A DNA stretch of 32,005 bases from Nitrospinae bacterium bin107 (GCA_002238965.1 MPNJ01000029.1:1-32005); one strand, 5' to 3'; counted from the first letter of the stretch, positions 14,392-23,006 are shown. The notes: generated by a model from the sequence alone, not told the origin. Program-made: numbers and translations.

Positions 14392-15327
14392 TCATTCGAA
14401 CAATGATTTTGGCACCATGGCGTGAATCCCCTTGGTGCCGTTCACGATTTGGGTGACACGCAGGTCTACCGCCAGGCTGCACAACCTGTACGCATCGTCC
14501 GGGCTCATGCCACGAAGCTCACCTAGGAACTGAATCGTCTCCCGCAAAGCCATCTTTGCCGCGTTATCTAAAATCGGGTCAAACCCCATCAAAATGTAGT
14601 GAGACTCCGTCTCCGCGCGTGGGGTCTTGATATTCATGTCCTTGCGGACGTTCATCTCGAAAGTGCCAATGAGGCCCATCTCGATTCCGTTGATGTTCGC
14701 CTCGCCATCCCCCTGGCAACCGTGCCCGTCGCCTACTGAGAACAAGGCGCCTTCGTTGAAAACCGGCAAATAAATCGTCGAGCCTGCCGTGAATTCCTTG
14801 CAATCCGTATTACCACCCCACTCTCCTGGAGGAGACGACGGTACACGTCCAAGCTCCGGTGCGGGCGCTATTCCGAAGTTTCCGAAAAAAGGTCCGAGTG
14901 GCACCTTGACTCCCGCGCCCCAGTCACCCGTTCCACTCTCCTCGTCAATCTCGACAAGTACGACTCTGGTATAAGGAAAATCCTCCGGCAGACCACCCAC
15001 CAAGGGCCTGAAGCCATTATAACCCCAGTCATAGCGGGGTTTGACCTCTTGAACCTTGATCTCCAGCACATCGCCGGGCTCGGCGCCCTTGACCGCCACC
15101 GGACCCGTCATGATGTGCGCCCCGGGCCCCTGTTCCATTGTCTCCAGGATCCGCCTTAGATTTCCCGAAATTCTCTCGGGATGTTTTTCCAGAAAATCCT
15201 TGCGTCCAGATTCGGTTTTCACTACGAGCGTATCGCCGGAAACAATCGTCAAGACGGGAGCAAGGGCGGCATCATAAAAACCCCAATGGCAAGTATCGAC
15301 GGTGGTATCCAGTTCATGCGTGGCCAC
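14392..15327 (-). CDS. Acetamidase/formamidase family amidohydrolase, tandem copy 1 (first in the operon)
   Basis: 311 residues from a GTG at 15327 preceded by GGGGAGGGG; a GTG two codons upstream is possible. Blocks match copies 2 and 3, with TCHWGFYDAALAPVL, GPFFGNFGIAPAPELG, SVGDGHGCQGDGEANI and MGFDPILDNAAKMALRETI. It is the most divergent of the three in the middle region (NINGIEMGLIGTFEM replaces CLTAIETGLSGTMEI). Three adjacent paralogues imply duplication in this lineage followed by specialisation. A terminator-like hairpin lies 31 bp upstream of the start. Confidence 0.9.
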   Translation of the reverse strand: MATHELDTTVDTCHWGFYDAALAPVLTIVSGDTLVVKTESGRKDFLEKHPERISGNLRRILETMEQGPGAHIMTGPVAVKGAEPGDVLEIKVQEVKPRYDWGYNGFRPLVGGLPEDFPYTRVVLVEIDEESGTGDWGAGVKVPLGPFFGNFGIAPAPELGRVPSSPPGEWGGNTDCKEFTAGSTIYLPVFNEGALFSVGDGHGCQGDGEANINGIEMGLIGTFEMNVRKDMNIKTPRAETESHYILMGFDPILDNAAKMALRETIQFLGELRGMSPDDAYRLCSLAVDLRVTQIVNGTKGIHAMVPKSLFE

Positions 15328-15358
15328 AAGCACCCCTCCCCTTCATTCACAGTGATAC

Positions 15359-15380
15359 AAAAAATATCCTGGAAGGATAT
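15359..15380 (-). terminator. Intrinsic terminator or attenuator before the amidase operon
   Basis: On the minus strand ATATCCT, loop TCC, AGGATAT is a perfect 7-bp stem followed by five T. It lies 115 bp after the sirtuin stop and only 31 bp before the first amidase start. That leaves almost no room for a promoter between, so it may be a leader attenuator rather than a simple end of the sirtuin transcript. Confidence 0.6.
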
Positions 15381-15494
15381 CGTCAGGCGTCCATTGAATC
15401 CCCGGACAATTATCATCCGGTTATATGTTCTGGATTCGCCGTCGACTCTATCATCCAGGGACTTGAAGATCAAAAATCCACTTGTTGAATATAT

Positions 15495-16268
15495 TCAAGC
15501 AAGAACTGCGTTCACGAGCGCAGGCAACACATTGCCCGTTTTTCCTTGAATCCGTATGTCCGCTTTGGCATCGAAGCGTGTGGGGCCTTCGTTCACGATG
15601 ATGAGGCGCGCCCCTGCTTTTCTAGCGCGCTCGGGCAAGCCGCCTGCCGGCCTGACCGCCAATGAGGAGCCGGCAACCAGGAATACTTCGGCCGCTTTGG
15701 ATGCTTCAACGGCTCTGGACAACTTTTCCGGGGACAACCCCTCTCCGAAGAAAACAGCATCCGGCTTCAGCAAGCTCCCACAATCCTCACATTTTGGTAT
15801 CGCTTCGCCGCCCTGAACCCGCGCGTGCACCTCGGGACGAGGCAATTTCGCTCCACACCCCACACAAACACATACATGACTCGTTCCGTGCAACTCCACA
15901 ACCTTTTCCGGATCATGACCCGCTTTTTGGTGAAGTCCATCCGTATTCTGCGTCACGAGCAATTTCAGATGGTCGTGCCGGGACAACCTCGCCAGGGCAA
16001 AATGCCCACTGGAAGGCGGGGCGTTTCGAACCAAGTTGTACCCATCCTGAGCCACCTCCCAGTAGCGCCTTCGTATGTCCTCCGAAGCGAGCCAACGACG
16101 AATTTCGAAATCCTTGGGATCGAATCGATCCCAGATCCCACCTTTTGACCTGAAATCGGGAATACCGCTTTCGGTGCTAATGCCAGCGCCGGTAAGGCAC
16201 ACGGTCGAGTGAGATTCCACAACCCATGCCGCCGCTTGCTCGATGAGTTTTTCCTGGAAATCACCCAA
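15495..16268 (-). CDS. cobB: Sirtuin, NAD+-dependent protein deacylase
   Basis: 257 residues from a TTG at 16268 with GGGGAAGAAGA upstream; the frame is open further to 16541, but that stretch reads as low-complexity Leu repeats and is not sirtuin-like. Motifs: CLTGAGIS (NAD site, 24-31), PDFRSKGGIWDRF, LLVTQNTDGLH (104-113), the catalytic His127 in ELHGTS, and a zinc site C135-x2-C138 ... C160-x2-C163, then GSSLAVRPAG and IVNEGPT for ribose binding. It removes acyl groups from lysines using NAD+. It diverges from the lipoprotein gene at 16387. Being near amidases that release acetate is suggestive only. Confidence 0.92.
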   Translation of the reverse strand: MGDFQEKLIEQAAAWVVESHSTVCLTGAGISTESGIPDFRSKGGIWDRFDPKDFEIRRWLASEDIRRRYWEVAQDGYNLVRNAPPSSGHFALARLSRHDHLKLLVTQNTDGLHQKAGHDPEKVVELHGTSHVCVCVGCGAKLPRPEVHARVQGGEAIPKCEDCGSLLKPDAVFFGEGLSPEKLSRAVEASKAAEVFLVAGSSLAVRPAGGLPERARKAGARLIIVNEGPTRFDAKADIRIQGKTGNVLPALVNAVLA

Positions 16269-16386
16269 TCTTCTTCCCCGGGTTGAAATAAATAATAACA
16301 ATAACAACAATGAGATGTGAAATTCAGCCGTCAATTGATGTATGGTACGCAAGAATAGAGCATGTGCAAACAATAAGTGATGAATC
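16269..16386. promoter_or_regulatory. Divergent intergenic region, sirtuin/lipoprotein
   Basis: 118 AT-rich bp that must hold the promoters of both genes. Around 16289-16310 there is an AATAATAACAATAACAACAA tract. No clear operator or consensus -35/-10 pair was seen. Confidence 0.3.
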
Positions 16387-17670
16387 GTGGGGATAAGAAA
16401 ATTGTCTGACGCGAAAAAGCACTTGTTCAGATCAACAACACTTTTCACTCTTCTCGCCTTGGGGATGGGCTTGTCCGGCTGTGCAAATTCCCTTCTCCCT
16501 AAGGTGAATGAAAGTTCCGTTAAAATCCTGAAAACCGCCATTGTAGTGGAATTTACCCAACTGACCAGCGAATTCGACCAACTCGACCAAAGTGGCGATC
16601 TGGAGCTTTGCGCTCCCCTGCGATTCGGAGTAGCGCGTTATGCCGTTTATCAGGCGGTAGAGGAGAAAAGAACCGCCTCTATGGCGCAACTGACTCGATT
16701 CATCATGAGAGCGCGGGCGGCCATCAAGCGCGCAGAAGAGAAAATGCAAAAAAAACAATGTGTCGATAAGGATGGGGATGGACTCACTGACCTTACGGAA
16801 TACCGGAAATATAAAACGAAACCTGATAATTTCGACACCGATGGGGATAAAATTTCCGATGGCGAGGAAATCCGCCGGTTTCGAACCAACCCGCTCAAAG
16901 CGGATACGGATGGCGATCTTCTCGACGATGGGGACGAGATATCACGCGGCTTGAGTCCGCTCCTCGCCGATAGCGATGGGGACGGATTCATCGACGGCAT
17001 CGAAATCGCCAATGGTTCGAACGCGCGCGATGCGTGTTCTCAACCCCTGGATGCGCAAAATCTCGACCGACTGCGCGAATGCGGCCCAAAACAGATTCCC
17101 GCCAAACCGGTTCAAGTTCAAACACCGAAAATACGAACTCCGTTGCCCGCACCCAAAGTAAAACAAAATTCGAAGAAGAAAAGGAAGCTCAAGGCCCAAA
17201 AACCGAAAACGAGGCCCTCCCCCAAGCCTCCCGGAGAACGAGCCTCAAACATCGAAAAAGTGAATTTCAAAGAGAGAAAATCAAAACCTACCCTCAATGG
17301 CAACGGCTCGCATCCTGAACGGAAAACTCAGGTGAATCGAACCCGCCAGGCCAGCGTGGCCACTCCTGCAGACAAAGAGTCTCAAAATGAGATCACAGAT
17401 GCGAAAAGAAATCATCTTCCTGAGAAACCACAGGATGCAAATCTACAGATCTTGAAGAAAGTGAATCCATCGGGAGTACAAATAAAAACAAATCCCGAAG
17501 AATCACCGAGCCTCACACCCAATTCGGCTTTACTCATGGAAAACCAGGGAAAAACGGATAATCCAGCTACGGTTCCGCCGACACCCGAACCTCCAAAGCC
17601 AGCGAAGAAAAAGAACTTTCCTTCTACGCATGAAGCCTTCCCCTCCACGATTTTTTTGAGGTTGTGGTAG
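16387..17670 (+). CDS. Lipoprotein with thrombospondin type-3 (calcium-binding) repeats and a basic Pro-rich tail
   Basis: 427 residues. The N-terminus is a lipoprotein signal: Lys/Arg, hydrophobic TLFTLLALGMG, lipobox LSGC with Cys32. After a helical region (40-120), residues 127-212 hold four acidic D-x-D-G-D-G type repeats (DKDGDGLTD, DTDGDKISD, DTDGDLLDD, DSDGDGFID), each followed by a GEE/GDE helix, characteristic of TSP type-3/EF-like calcium sites. Residues 230-427 are low-complexity Lys/Pro/Glu/Asn with repeated KPK and PKP runs, likely unstructured and outside the membrane. The start is a GTG at 16387 without a good ribosome binding site, so a later start is possible. Probably an outer-surface, calcium-stabilised protein; partner unknown. 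Confidence 0.75.
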   Translation: MGIRKLSDAKKHLFRSTTLFTLLALGMGLSGCANSLLPKVNESSVKILKTAIVVEFTQLTSEFDQLDQSGDLELCAPLRFGVARYAVYQAVEEKRTASMAQLTRFIMRARAAIKRAEEKMQKKQCVDKDGDGLTDLTEYRKYKTKPDNFDTDGDKISDGEEIRRFRTNPLKADTDGDLLDDGDEISRGLSPLLADSDGDGFIDGIEIANGSNARDACSQPLDAQNLDRLRECGPKQIPAKPVQVQTPKIRTPLPAPKVKQNSKKKRKLKAQKPKTRPSPKPPGERASNIEKVNFKERKSKPTLNGNGSHPERKTQVNRTRQASVATPADKESQNEITDAKRNHLPEKPQDANLQILKKVNPSGVQIKTNPEESPSLTPNSALLMENQGKTDNPATVPPTPEPPKPAKKKNFPSTHEAFPSTIFLRLW

Positions 17671-17749
17671 AGTCAAAACTGATGTCTCTGGTAAATAGAT
17701 ACGCCTTAATCTTTGCGGCCACATGATGCGTATGATTCGGCGCCGAACG

Positions 17750-17778
17750 TTGAAAATTATCGCATTGCGATTTGTATT
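17750..17778 (+). promoter_or_regulatory. Putative ilvD promoter with embedded palindrome
   Basis: TTGAAA (17750-17755) and TGTATT (17773-17778) are spaced 17 bp. Between them lies ATCGCA-T-TGCGAT (17759-17771), a perfect 6-bp inverted repeat in the spacer, a classic place for a repressor. The ilvD start is 42 bp further. The -10 box is poor. Confidence 0.4.
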
Positions 17779-17819
17779 GTTTTCATCAGCTGGAAAAGAA
17801 GAGAATAGGAGAAAAGAAC

Positions 17820-19511
17820 ATGACGGAGCAGAAAACAGTCCTGAACCGATTTAGCCGGCGCATCACCCAGCCACCCTCGCAGGCCGCCTCTCAGGCTATG
17901 CTCTACGGTGCGGGTCTGGATGAAATCGACATGAAAAACCCCCAGATCGGTATCGCCAGCATGTGGTGGGAGGGAAATTCCTGCAATTTTCACCTCAATC
18001 GGCTTGCTGAATACATCAAGCAAAGCGTGAACGCCGAGAAAAAAATGGTCGGACTCATTTTCAATACGATCGGAGTGAGCGACGGAATCTCAATGGGCAC
18101 AGAGGGTATGAAATACTCTTTGCAGTCTCGAGATCTCATTGCCGATTCGATCGAGACCGTCGTCGGCGCGCAATGGTATGACGCTCTGGTTACATTGCCC
18201 GGGTGCGACAAGAACATGCCCGGCTCCATCATGGCCATGGCGCGGCTCAACCGGCCCAGCCTGATGGTTTATGGCGGCACCATCAGCCCTGGGTTTCTGA
18301 ATGGAGACAAGCTGGACGTGGTCTCCGCCTTTCAAGCCTACGGCGAATACTTCTCGGATAAAATCGACGAAGAACGTTTCCAGTCGGTCATCCGGCATGC
18401 CTGCCCGAGTGGCGGCGCCTGCGGGGGCATGTACACGGCGAACACGATGTCCTCATCCATCGAAACGCTAGGCATGAGCCTGCCCTACAGTTCATCGAAT
18501 CCCGCCATGAGCGAGGACAAGAAAAACGAGTGTCTCGACGTGGGAAAAGCCATTTATCACCTGCTCGAAAACGACATCAAGCCCAGCGATATCATGACAA
18601 GAGAAGCATTCGAGAATGCGATCACCATCATCATGGCGCTCGGCGGCTCGACGAACGCCGTCCTCCATTACATCGCCATCGCCAAGGCTGTCGGGGTCGA
18701 ATTCACGATCGACGATTTTCAGGAAATCAGCGACAGGACGCCATATGTCGCGGATTTGAAGCCCAGTGGACAATTCGTCATGGAAGACCTACACGACGTC
18801 GGCGGCGTACCGGCCGTCCAAAAACTTCTCTTGAAAGAAGGCCTGCTTCACGGTGATTGCCTCACCGTCACGGGCAAGACACTCGGCGAGAATATCGAAG
18901 CCCTGCCCGACCTCCTTTCCGGCCAGAAGATCATCGTGCCGCTTGCCTCCCCTATCAAGAAAACGGGACACCTCCAGATTCTCTACGGGAACCTCGCGAG
19001 TGAGGGCGCTGTCGCCAAGATTACAGGTAAAGAAGGCGAGCGCTACGAGGGCCCTGCGCGCTGCTTCGATTCCGAGGAAGACGCTCTCAAAGGACTGGAA
19101 GAAAACAGAATTCAAAAGGGAGACGTCGTCATCATCCGCTACGAAGGACCCAAGGGCGGCCCCGGAATGCGGGAGATGCTGACGGTTACGTCCGCAATCA
19201 TGGGAGCCGGACTCGGGAACGACTTGGCCCTCATCACGGACGGCAGATTCTCAGGTGGCACGCATGGTTTCGTCGTCGGACACGTCACGCCCGAAGCCCA
19301 AACCGGTGGTCTGCTAGCTCTCATTGAAGACGACGATATTGTTTTGATTGACGCCCAGAACCGCGTCATGGAGCTTAAGGTGCCCGAGGAAGAGATAAAG
19401 CAGCGACGGCAGAACTGGAATGCACCTCCGATAAAATTCACGAAAGGTACACTCTACAAGTACGCCAAGTGCGTATCTTCCGCGTCGGAAGGATGCGTGA
19501 CGGACGAGTAG
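17820..19511 (+). CDS. ilvD: Dihydroxy-acid dehydratase
   Basis: 563 residues from the ATG at 17820 (AGGAGAA 7 nt upstream). It removes water from 2,3-dihydroxy-isovalerate or -methylvalerate, the third step of valine and isoleucine synthesis (and towards leucine and pantothenate). The iron-sulfur cysteines are present: Cys55 in EGNSCN, the Cys of [10 protein letters not shown] and that of [18 protein letters not shown]-terminal [22 protein letters not shown] is the family's substrate loop. The length matches (about 560). It stands alone, followed by a strong terminator; an acetolactate-synthase-like gene lies nearby (21009), so branched-chain synthesis may be grouped here. Confidence 0.96.
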   Translation: MTEQKTVLNRFSRRITQPPSQAASQAMLYGAGLDEIDMKNPQIGIASMWWEGNSCNFHLNRLAEYIKQSVNAEKKMVGLIFNTIGVSDGISMGTEGMKYSLQSRDLIADSIETVVGAQWYDALVTLPGCDKNMPGSIMAMARLNRPSLMVYGGTISPGFLNGDKLDVVSAFQAYGEYFSDKIDEERFQSVIRHACPSGGACGGMYTANTMSSSIETLGMSLPYSSSNPAMSEDKKNECLDVGKAIYHLLENDIKPSDIMTREAFENAITIIMALGGSTNAVLHYIAIAKAVGVEFTIDDFQEISDRTPYVADLKPSGQFVMEDLHDVGGVPAVQKLLLKEGLLHGDCLTVTGKTLGENIEALPDLLSGQKIIVPLASPIKKTGHLQILYGNLASEGAVAKITGKEGERYEGPARCFDSEEDALKGLEENRIQKGDVVIIRYEGPKGGPGMREMLTVTSAIMGAGLGNDLALITDGRFSGGTHGFVVGHVTPEAQTGGLLALIEDDDIVLIDAQNRVMELKVPEEEIKQRRQNWNAPPIKFTKGTLYKYAKCVSSASEGCVTDE

Positions 19512-19521
19512 GCACAGACCC

Positions 19522-19556
19522 AAAAAAGAGGGGAGTCGTTTTCTCCCCTCTTTTTT
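19522..19556. terminator. Bidirectional Rho-independent terminator between convergent genes
   Basis: AAAAAAGAGGGGAG (19522-19535) and CTCCCCTCTTTTTT (19543-19556) pair perfectly over 14 bp around a 7-nt TCGTTTT loop. T-runs on both strands let it end ilvD and, from the other side, the phosphatase-like gene whose stop is at 19571. Confidence 0.92.
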
Positions 19557-19570
19557 GGATGCAATGCCGT

Positions 19571-20035
19571 CTACGATCCGCCGCTGTTCTTACTCCGGTT
19601 GGCGAATTCCTTAAAATACCCTCCGATGGAGGAAGCAGCCCAGTCAAAACCAATCTCCTGGGCTTTTTGCAGCACCTCGTCTCCGCTCAAGTCTTCTTCT
19701 TCGGCCAGATGAACAAGCGAGCAAATCCCGGCTCGCCCAATGCCTTTTCAGTGAACGTATACCGGACCGTCTTTCCTGGCCTCACGGAGCGCTTCATGGA
19801 TTTGTCCCGATAAGGCATCATTCATGTTTGCGGCGTTCACGGGAATATTCACAAAGTTCATTCCTAACTCTTGGGCCGCCTCCTGCTCCGCATCGGGCGG
19901 CAACTCCGGTTCTTCCTCATCGGCGAAACGCAAATTGACCAGGGTTTTTATCCCATTATCCGCCAGATGCTCCAGATCCTTCCGCCCTGGCTGGCTTCCG
20001 AACACCAGATTTTCTGCCAACTCAAAGTAGTCCAT
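19571..20035 (-). CDS. Candidate selenoprotein: DSP/DUF442-like phosphatase-fold protein with UGA at the catalytic Cys
   Basis: ATG at 20035 (GAGGG 8 nt upstream), 154 residues to TAG at 19571, with one in-frame TGA at codon 96 (19750-19748). The first 95 residues (SGQPGRKD-type entry, NLRFADEEE, MNFVNIPVN, GPVYVH) are the start of a DSP/DUF442-like fold. VYVH leads straight into the P-loop: H-U-K-G-I-G-R-A-G-I, where the family has HC-x4-R (e.g. HCxxGNRVG). The UGA thus falls at the catalytic Cys. The 58 codons after it are open, end normally and look like a real C-terminus (SLVHLAEEEDLSGDEVLQKA...). A SECIS-like hairpin follows the UGA. It comes 23 bp after the SirB1-like gene. Substrate unknown; a Cys-to-stop mutation or a CxxU error is the alternative. 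Confidence 0.78.
19715..19738 (-). promoter_or_regulatory. Putative SECIS element of the phosphatase-like gene
   Basis: Nt 12-17 after the UGA (GCGAGC) pair perfectly with nt 26-31 (GCUCGC), extended by two G-U pairs (nt 10-11 with 32-33). The 8-nt loop CGGGAUUU starts 18 nt from the UGA and has G at position two. This meets the usual bacterial SECIS criteria for position, stem and loop and is the best-formed of the four. Confidence 0.7.
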
Positions 20036-20058
20036 ACCTTTTTCCCTCAACAATATAG

Positions 20059-20901
20059 TTAGATTCGTTGCACCAGTTCCCGACAACGAAGCAGGCAGGT
20101 CGCTTTTTCATCTTCTTCGTCGCGCTTATAAATTCCAAGAAGATTGTTGATCATTCTCTCCACGATACGGCGAGGAGGGGTTTCCTGTAAAAACCGCATA
20201 TCGAAATGATACCCGAGGCTCCGCACAATCGCCGCGCAATCCCCTACGCTCAAGCGCTTCCCCCTGTCGAATGGATCTAAAAATATGGGTTGCTCATCAC
20301 CTTGGTATTTCACGATAAAATGTCCCGGCATTCCAACTCCGTGAAAGGGAAGCCCCAATCGAGCGGCAAGAATCAAATACAATGCGGAAAGCGATATGGG
20401 GATTCCGAGCCTGCGCGCCAAAACGCGATTCATGAAACTGTTCTGCGCATCATAATAATTATCCCGCTCGCCATCGAAACGAAGCTCCCCGTGTAGATAC
20501 TCCACGAATTCGTCGACAATGGCGTCGGCTTTAGTTATCCCCTTCAATCGACTCCGCAAATGATTTTCCATGCTGAGTAGTTCGTCTTTTTTCATCTCCA
20601 TGTTTTCAAGCGGATGGCCGAAAGACGCCAGCAAGAAGCACGCGTCTTCCAAATTCACATCTTCCACCGAAGAAAGAGACCAACCCGAAAAAGCAGTTTC
20701 GATTTGCCCGTAATGGAATTCCATGAGCGATGGCGGCAGTATCACATGACCCGCATCATTTTTTTTCAGTATGCCCAGGAGTCTTTTTTGCTCATCGGCC
20801 GAGAATTCCGAAACCTGGCGGTCCAAAGCTTCCGTCACGCCCGGTGAATCATCGCCCAGCAAATGACAAATGGCCTCTAATTGCGAATCACTTAATGACA
20901 A
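20059..20901 (-). CDS. SirB1-type transglutaminase-like protein
   Basis: 280 residues from a TTG at 20901 (AAGGA 7 nt upstream). The N-terminal half is helical; the core DAQNSFMNRVLARRLGIPIS and GLPFHGVGMPGHFIVKY...IFLDPFDRGK is the SirB1/transglutaminase-like domain. As in most of this family the Cys of true transglutaminases is absent (Ser in NSFMN), while the His and Asp positions (PGHF, LDPFD) remain, so protease-like or scaffold function is uncertain. It diverges from the TPP-enzyme gene and is followed after 23 bp by the phosphatase-like Sec candidate, so the two are probably one operon. Confidence 0.85.
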   Translation of the reverse strand: MSLSDSQLEAICHLLGDDSPGVTEALDRQVSEFSADEQKRLLGILKKNDAGHVILPPSLMEFHYGQIETAFSGWSLSSVEDVNLEDACFLLASFGHPLENMEMKKDELLSMENHLRSRLKGITKADAIVDEFVEYLHGELRFDGERDNYYDAQNSFMNRVLARRLGIPISLSALYLILAARLGLPFHGVGMPGHFIVKYQGDEQPIFLDPFDRGKRLSVGDCAAIVRSLGYHFDMRFLQETPPRRIVERMINNLLGIYKRDEEDEKATCLLRCRELVQRI

Positions 20902-21008
20902 AATAGCGTCCTTAGATTGAGCAATTGTCTCCCACCCTACCCATGCCTTTGAATTATGGTATTATCATTCGAACTTATCCACAATTCGCGCTCGACGGGA
21001 GTAATCGC

Positions 21009-22634
21009 ATGTCCACGTATGCCGATGTGGTGGCGGAGGTTCTTCTAGATGCGGGTATCGAATTCATATTCGGTGTTCCTGGAAGTTTAAGTTCCGTCGA
21101 ACTTATTGAGGCTGCGAGAAAGCGGAACATTCGCTACATCCTTTGCAGCAACGAGAGCAGTGCGGCCGTGAAGGCGGGCACGTACGGCATCATGACGGGA
21201 CGACCGGGAGTCGTGAGTACGGGCGTCGGGCCGGGGGCGGCTGCCGTCCTCCACGGCGTGGCGAACAATTATCTCGAACGCGCACCCTGCCTCATTTTGA
21301 CCGACCGTTTTTCAGATGAGCAGTTCCACCGTGAGGGTCGGCAAAAACTCGACCAGGATCGGTTGCTGCGCCCTATCACGAAAGCCACCATCAAGCTCGC
21401 AAAAGACAACGCCGCGGTAGCCATCAGGCGCGCACTGGCCTTGACCGTAGAGGGAAGGCCTGGTCCCGTGCATGTAGACCTTCCCTACGACGTCATGCTG
21501 GCGAGCGCTGAAGAAAACGATTTCCCCCCTAAGGAAGCCCCACAAAAATTTATCCGCCGCACCGGCTCGGCTCACCCTGGCATCGTCACAACTCTCGACG
21601 CAATCTCGGAGTCGAAAAACCCGATAGTGATAGCAGGCCTTCAGATAAACCGCTCGGGAAGAGAAGCAGAAAAGGAATTCGTATCTTTCACCGAAAAACT
21701 CGGAGCGCCCGTACTCGCCGCACCGTCAGCTAAGGGCATTTTGCCGGAAAACCATCCTCTCGCCATGGGCACCTTCCGGGGCGCACCCTCTGAGCGAGAA
21801 TTGATAGGCAAGTCGGACCTGTTCATTCTGGTGGGCTTCGACACGGTGGAAGTGTTCGCCCCCGGAAATTGGGAATATCCCCAGAAAGTGATCAATTTGG
21901 ATGAAGTGCCGCATCTCGATGATTTAATTCGGCCGGAAATAGAAGTCGTCGCTCATCTCGCCGATATTCTTAGAGAGTTGAGCGCCTCCGTCACCTCCAA
22001 CCATGTCTGGAACACAGAGGAGATGGACTCCTATAAGAAAATGAGGCAATCCGCCTTGTTCCCTACCGGAGAAGGCTTGATGCCCGGCGCCGTCATTCGG
22101 ATTGCGCGGGAATGCCTCCCCGACAACGGCATCATGACTGCTGATGCGGGAAGCCATAAAGTACTCGCCAACGACATATGGGAGACGAGGCGCCCTCTGG
22201 GTTATCTGACCTCCAGCGGGCTGGGTTCGATGGCTGTTGCAACGCCAGCCGCCATGGCCGCCAAATTAACCGAGCCGGGCACGCCTGTTGTCTGCCTCAC
22301 CGGCGATGGAGGTTTTCTCATGCGGATTGGCGACATGGAAGTCGCCGTTCGAGAAAATATCCCCTTCGTCACCGTCGTATTCAACGACCGCTACCTGAAC
22401 CTGATCAAAATCAAGCAGGACAACCGATCTTTCCCGCGCCTTGGCACCGAGTTCCGCGATACCGACTATTCATCCGTGGCGAAAGGACTGGGTTGTGAGG
22501 GCGAGAGAGTTTCTTCTGAAGAAGAGTTGAAAGATGCACTAAAGCGCGCATTTTCATCCGATAAACCCTGGGTCATCGACGCCGTCATCAATCCCGACGG
22601 TTATGTAGCTGTAAAAGACGTACGCGCGGAATAA
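21009..22634 (+). CDS. Thiamine-diphosphate-dependent enzyme, acetolactate-synthase-like
   Basis: 541 residues from the ATG at 21009 (GGGAG 7 nt upstream; an earlier in-frame start at 20925 has no support). Three domains: the PYR domain with catalytic Glu49 in SNESSAAVKAGTYG, a central domain (about 190-330), and the PP domain with TGDGGFLMRIGDMEVAVREN...FND, the GDG-x(about 25)-N ThDP motif near residues 432-460. It resembles acetolactate synthase and benzoylformate decarboxylase-type lyases. It probably decarboxylates a 2-oxo acid; the substrate cannot be fixed, and the lack of a regulatory-subunit gene argues against a classic IlvB role. Standing near ilvD supports a branched-chain-related substrate. 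Confidence 0.88.
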   Translation: MSTYADVVAEVLLDAGIEFIFGVPGSLSSVELIEAARKRNIRYILCSNESSAAVKAGTYGIMTGRPGVVSTGVGPGAAAVLHGVANNYLERAPCLILTDRFSDEQFHREGRQKLDQDRLLRPITKATIKLAKDNAAVAIRRALALTVEGRPGPVHVDLPYDVMLASAEENDFPPKEAPQKFIRRTGSAHPGIVTTLDAISESKNPIVIAGLQINRSGREAEKEFVSFTEKLGAPVLAAPSAKGILPENHPLAMGTFRGAPSERELIGKSDLFILVGFDTVEVFAPGNWEYPQKVINLDEVPHLDDLIRPEIEVVAHLADILRELSASVTSNHVWNTEEMDSYKKMRQSALFPTGEGLMPGAVIRIARECLPDNGIMTADAGSHKVLANDIWETRRPLGYLTSSGLGSMAVATPAAMAAKLTEPGTPVVCLTGDGGFLMRIGDMEVAVRENIPFVTVVFNDRYLNLIKIKQDNRSFPRLGTEFRDTDYSSVAKGLGCEGERVSSEEELKDALKRAFSSDKPWVIDAVINPDGYVAVKDVRAE

Positions 22635-22648
22635 TGAAAATTTTTTGC

Positions 22649-22799
22649 TTGACACAATTCTCTCAACAACGCATGTTATACACTATCTCGTTCTCCAAGA
22701 TGGGGGAAAGCTGCATTTCCCTGTGAATCAGAGCCCAGGCAGGGGGCTGGGCATGATATCCTCGACCTCTTGAGGGGTCTCCGCGCGGGAGGATTGTAG
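22649..22799 (+). promoter_or_regulatory. Cold-shock gene promoter and structured leader
   Basis: TGTTATACA (22674-22682) is an extended -10 box (TGn plus TATACA); a TTGACA at 22649-22654 is 22 bp away, too far for an ordinary pair. The leader of about 110 nt holds two hairpins: GCCCAG/CTGGGC (22733-22752, 8-nt loop) and CCTCTTGAGG (about 22766-22775). GGAGG at 22788-22793 is the ribosome binding site. Long structured leaders are typical of cspA-type genes, where the RNA responds to temperature; that is analogy here. Confidence 0.55.
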
Positions 22800-23006
22800 G
22801 TGCCAGAAGGAACAGTTAAGTGGTTTAGCGACAAAAAAGGGTATGGCTTCATTTCTCGGGAAGATGGCGACGACATCTTCGTTCACTTTTCCGCCATTGT
22901 TGCGGATGGATTCAAATCACTGAAAGAAGGTGAAAAGGTCACATTCGAGATCACCCAAGGTCCTAAAGGACTTCAGGCGGCGAATGTAACCAAACTAGAA
23001 GAATAA
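22800..23006 (+). CDS. Cold-shock domain protein
   Basis: 68 residues from a GTG at 22800 with GGAGG upstream. It begins [21 protein letters not shown], the RNP-1-bearing start, and continues with [11 protein letters not shown] (RNP-2), the two nucleic-acid-binding motifs of the five-stranded beta barrel. Such proteins melt RNA secondary structure. It is alone between the TPP enzyme and hpnE, with a long leader. Confidence 0.95.
   Translation: MPEGTVKWFSDKKGYGFISREDGDDIFVHFSAIVADGFKSLKEGEKVTFEITQGPKGLQAANVTKLEE

Noticed and set aside
16269-16541. N-terminal extension of the sirtuin up to 16541
   Set aside because: The extra residues include runs of Leu and no sirtuin motif; the TTG at 16268 has a ribosome binding site and gives the normal length.
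19571-20035. Classical tyrosine phosphatase CX5R active site
   Set aside because: Only four residues separate the UGA and Arg; this matches the CX4R DUF442/DSP-like branch, so I used that family.
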